Of a stretch of 8,153 nucleotides of DNA, positions 6,054 to 8,153 are shown one piece after another. Numbering within the stretch: position 1 is the stretch's first letter; each line of letters starts with the position of its first letter. Source of the DNA: Desulfuromusa sp. (lineage in GTDB: Bacteria; Desulfobacterota; Desulfuromonadia; Desulfuromonadales; Geopsychrobacteraceae); NCBI GenBank assembly GCA_021157505.1, contig JAGGWI010000213.1:1-8153 (forward strand), written 5' to 3'. The translations under genes were made by a program, and so were the position numbers. The notes under the pieces were generated by a model. The model saw only the letters and a program-made list of their open reading frames with translations, searched no databases and was not told the DNA's origin.

Positions 6054-6104
6054 GGACAGCTCCATTCGGGGACAGTCCCGAGTTTGCTTTTTTGAGTCAT
6101 TGTT

Positions 6105-6112
6105 GGAAAGGA
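6105..6112 (+). promoter_or_regulatory. Ribosome binding site deciding the permease start
   Basis: GGAAAGGA stands 8 nt before the ATG at 6121. The reading frame is open 40 codons further upstream to 6001, but that part runs through the repeat element and has no ribosome binding site. The start is therefore placed at 6121. Confidence 0.7.
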
Positions 6113-6120
6113 TTTATTTG

Positions 6121-7260
6121 ATGAAGAAGGGTGGGCTCAAGGAACTGGTGGGTGCAACTAGCACCCCTCTGGCTTCAATCTTTGGCAGTGGCTTTCTGGT
6201 CATTGTCCCGATCCTGGCGGGTGCGGTTGGAGCGTACTCGGTGGTTGCCATGGCGGGGGTTTGCGCTCTTGCCTGTGTGGTCGGAAGTGTGATCCGCTAC
6301 AATATCATCAACGTCGAACCGGTTCTGGCAGGTCACCCTTCTGAGGTCACCCTCTCCCTGGAACGGACCGCAGATTTCGCTCTGGTCCTTGCTTACATTA
6401 TTTCGGTCTGTCTCTATCTGCACATTCTCTCCTCTTTTGTGCTGGGTAGCCTCCATCTGGACTCTGAGCTTAACGAGAATCTCCTGACTACGGGGATCGT
6501 TCTTGTTATTGCTGTGATCGGGCTCACCAAGGGTCTAGATGACCTTGGTATATTGGAGAAGTGGGCACTTTACATCACCTTTCTTATTATTATCCTGCTG
6601 ATTGCCGGTTTTGCCAACTATGACTGGAATGCCTGGCGGTCAGCTGCGGGATTCTCTCTTCCCAAGGCACAATCACATAGCCCCTGGGAGATACTGACGA
6701 TTATCGCCGGAACCCTGATTGTCGTGCAGGGTTTTGAGACGACACGCTATCTGGGTAAGGAATTTGATACTGCCACCCGGGTCAGAGCTTCCCGCTGGTC
6801 GCAGATTATTTCAACCATCGTCTACCTGGTGTTTATTGCTGTGGCGCTACCCGTTGTCCACACCCTGAAGGGTCATTATGACGACAACAGCCTGATTGCC
6901 CTGGCAGGTACCGCATCGGCTCTGCTGGTCGTGCCGCTGGTTATTGCCGCCGCTTTGAGCCAGTTTTCCGCTGCAGTGGCTGACACCATTGCTGCGACCG
7001 GTAACATGGAAGAAATGACCCATGACCATATCAAGGCTAGATGGGGAACCATCACCGTGGCCATGGGTGCTATTGCGCTGACGTGGTCGGCCAACACCCT
7101 CGAAATTGTCGCAATCGCCTCCCGGGCCTTTGCTTTCTATTACATGCTGCAATGTCTGGTGGCTTTCACCGTGAGTAAATCAACGCTTCAGCGGGCTGCT
7201 ATGCTGGCTATCGCGGCAGTGCTGGCTTTCATAACAATTTTTGCAGTCCCTGCGAGTTGA
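6121..7260 (+). CDS. APC/LeuT-fold-like permease, family not assigned
   Basis: This inner-membrane protein of 379 residues has about 10-11 hydrophobic segments (around 17-37, 40-58, 85-110, 122-136, 148-166, 190-204, 226-246, 262-280, 306-322, 327-349 and 357-376). Features recalling amino-acid permeases of the APC superfamily are a glycine-rich first segment (FGSGFLVIVPILAG at 21-34, like the broken TM1 helix), GFETTRYLG at 204-212 in the expected TM6 region, and SQFSAAVADTIAATGN at 280-295 in the expected TM8 region. It is shorter than usual APC permeases (about 430-500 residues) and lacks the 12-segment length. The substrate is unknown; an amino acid or amine such as GABA or glutamate is plausible from context. 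The downstream gene begins 49 nt later, so the two are probably co-transcribed. The family call rests on motif resemblance only. Confidence 0.75.
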   Translation: MKKGGLKELVGATSTPLASIFGSGFLVIVPILAGAVGAYSVVAMAGVCALACVVGSVIRYNIINVEPVLAGHPSEVTLSLERTADFALVLAYIISVCLYLHILSSFVLGSLHLDSELNENLLTTGIVLVIAVIGLTKGLDDLGILEKWALYITFLIIILLIAGFANYDWNAWRSAAGFSLPKAQSHSPWEILTIIAGTLIVVQGFETTRYLGKEFDTATRVRASRWSQIISTIVYLVFIAVALPVVHTLKGHYDDNSLIALAGTASALLVVPLVIAAALSQFSAAVADTIAATGNMEEMTHDHIKARWGTITVAMGAIALTWSANTLEIVAIASRAFAFYYMLQCLVAFTVSKSTLQRAAMLAIAAVLAFITIFAVPAS

Positions 7261-7309
7261 GAGATCACAAAAAAAGTGGTTTGCAATTGCCGTCCCAAGA
7301 AGGAACAGC

Positions 7310-8153
7310 ATGATCCTTTCGAGAAGAGTGAAAGAATCGATCAAAACAGCTTTGGCGATGGCCATTGCCTACGCTATTGCTCTGCAAGTGGGTTGGGACA
7401 GACCTTACTGGGCTGCCTTTGCGGTTGGTATGATCTCTTTGCCGGCGGCCGGTGCATCATTGAACAAAGGGGCCTTGCGGATGCTCGGTACGTTGGTGGC
7501 CGGTGTGGTGGCGCTGATATTGGTCGGTCTGTTTTCCCAGGAACGCTGGTGGTTCATGATCGTACTTTCCGTTTATCTCGGAATTTGTACCTACATGATG
7601 ATGGGCAAGAAGAATCAGTATTTTTATCAGGTCTGTGCCTTCGTCTGTGTGATTATCTGTTTCGACGGAGCCGGAGACCCGGTTAACAGTTTCAATACCA
7701 CTATGACACGCATCCTGGAAACCGGCATGGGGATCATGGTCTATTCTTTGATTATAGTTTTCCTGTGGCCGATCAATACCCGCGATGATCTCAACAAGAC
7801 CAGCCTGCAACTGCTCTCGGCCCAGCGCGAGCTGTTCAGTACTTACCGGTTGATGCTTGCTGGCAAAGGATCAGATGAGAGTTCACAATTTCAACGTGAA
7901 CAGGCGGTTCAGGCGTTGACCAAGCTGGAACCAATCCTGGTTGCGGCTGAGGCGGATAGCTATGACGTCTGGGCTGTCCGGCGGCATTGGCAGCGTTTCC
8001 TCCATGAGTCAACGCGGTTGGTCGAGATCCTGATGCGTTGCCAGGCAAACTTTGCTGATATCGAAAAGTTCAACTGGCAAAGGGTTCTTCCCGGGGTGAA
8101 GTCTCTGGGGGCGGAACTTGATATGCGTTTTGAGCTGATTCAGGGCATGCTGG
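7310..8153 (+). CDS. FUSC-family (AaeB/YccS-like) membrane transport protein, 3' end outside window
   Basis: The frame is open from ATG at 7310 to the right edge, giving 281 residues without a stop. AAGGA at 7300-7304 lies 5 nt before the ATG. The first 155 residues hold six hydrophobic segments in the arrangement of the fusaric-acid-resistance/aromatic-acid-efflux family: a short basic start (RRVKESIKTALAMAIAYAIA), then WDRPYWAAFAVGMISLP at 29-45, then a segment with the LRMLGTLVAGVVALI signature (56-70), then a segment ending in FLWP at 151-154. From about 155 onward the chain is hydrophilic and helical, matching the cytoplasmic region of these proteins. Relatives export aromatic carboxylic acids, usually with a membrane-fusion partner that would be encoded nearby. 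Whether one follows cannot be seen. The substrate is not predictable. It is probably co-transcribed with the permease 49 nt upstream. Confidence 0.85.
   Translation, partial: MILSRRVKESIKTALAMAIAYAIALQVGWDRPYWAAFAVGMISLPAAGASLNKGALRMLGTLVAGVVALILVGLFSQERWWFMIVLSVYLGICTYMMMGKKNQYFYQVCAFVCVIICFDGAGDPVNSFNTTMTRILETGMGIMVYSLIIVFLWPINTRDDLNKTSLQLLSAQRELFSTYRLMLAGKGSDESSQFQREQAVQALTKLEPILVAAEADSYDVWAVRRHWQRFLHESTRLVEILMRCQANFADIEKFNWQRVLPGVKSLGAELDMRFELIQGML

Larger units (their letters stand above)
5749..6085. repeat. Compound non-coding element with perfect 18-bp inverted ends
   Basis: The arms 5749-5766 and 6068-6085 are perfect 18-nt reverse complements (starting AAACTCGGGACTGTCCCC). A second pair, 5780-5788 with 6052-6060, extends the relation inward. 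The left end folds on itself (5755-5766 with 5776-5787, apart from a T-T mismatch and a wobble). The right end folds less well but is followed by a T6 run at 6088-6093, so it could terminate or attenuate transcription ahead of the permease gene. Inside lie a 39-nt direct repeat and a C/G-run palindromic element. The layout recalls REP/BIME or MITE-type non-autonomous elements. No transposase is present in the window. This interval accounts for most of the gene-free stretch 5747-6120. Confidence 0.68.

Noticed and set aside
6001..6120. 40-codon upstream extension of the permease
   Set aside because: It would be translated from the repeat element and lacks a ribosome binding site; ATG 6121 has GGAAAGGA at proper spacing and begins a sensible permease N-terminus.
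7276..7686. 136-codon frame starting upstream of the FUSC gene
   Set aside because: It overlaps the FUSC frame and gives a Cys/Arg/Gly-rich product without membrane or domain logic, while the frame from 7310 gives a clear FUSC protein.

Overview
The window reads as chromosomal DNA of a Gram-negative, probably anaerobic bacterium, most likely a deltaproteobacterium of the Desulfuromonadales type. This is inferred from three things: an outer-membrane porin with a coiled-coil N-terminus followed by a tiny lipoprotein, the style of the structured intergenic repeats, and a base composition near one half G+C. No rRNA or marker gene is present to confirm it. All recognised genes are on the + strand.

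Layout. (1) 3-1019: the C-terminal three quarters of a pyridoxal-phosphate glutamate decarboxylase, cut by the left edge. (2) 1039-1079: a perfect 15-bp intercistronic hairpin. (3) 1097-3136: an AspT/AAE-family amino-acid exchanger with two TrkA-C domains and an unusual N-terminus (signal peptide plus Lys/Ala-rich linker). (4) 3164-3231: two consecutive hairpins, the second a good bidirectional terminator. (5) 3237-3408: a highly structured intergenic repeat whose end adjoins the next gene's ribosome binding site. (6) 3423-4076: an unrecognised polytopic membrane protein. (7) 4090-4098: an extended -10 promoter ahead of a porin (4194-5516). The porin stop codon overlaps the GTG start of a small lipoprotein (5516-5746). 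(8) 5749-6085: a 337-bp non-coding compound element with perfect 18-bp inverted ends, a 39-bp imperfect direct repeat and a nested C/G-run palindromic repeat. (9) 6121-7260: an APC/LeuT-fold-like permease of unassigned family. (10) 7310-8153: an FUSC-family efflux-type membrane protein running off the right edge. This last frame has no stop inside the window, so it is easy to miss.

How the parts may work together (inference). Cytoplasmic glutamate decarboxylation consumes a proton and yields GABA. An exchanger importing glutamate and exporting GABA would make this an acid-resistance or proton-motive-force-generating cycle. In Escherichia coli that exchanger is GadC. Here the immediate neighbour is an AspT-type carrier, whose characterised relatives run the analogous aspartate/alanine cycle. 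The porin and lipoprotein would serve the outer membrane. The second permease and the FUSC protein add further small-molecule traffic, but their substrates cannot be read from the sequence.
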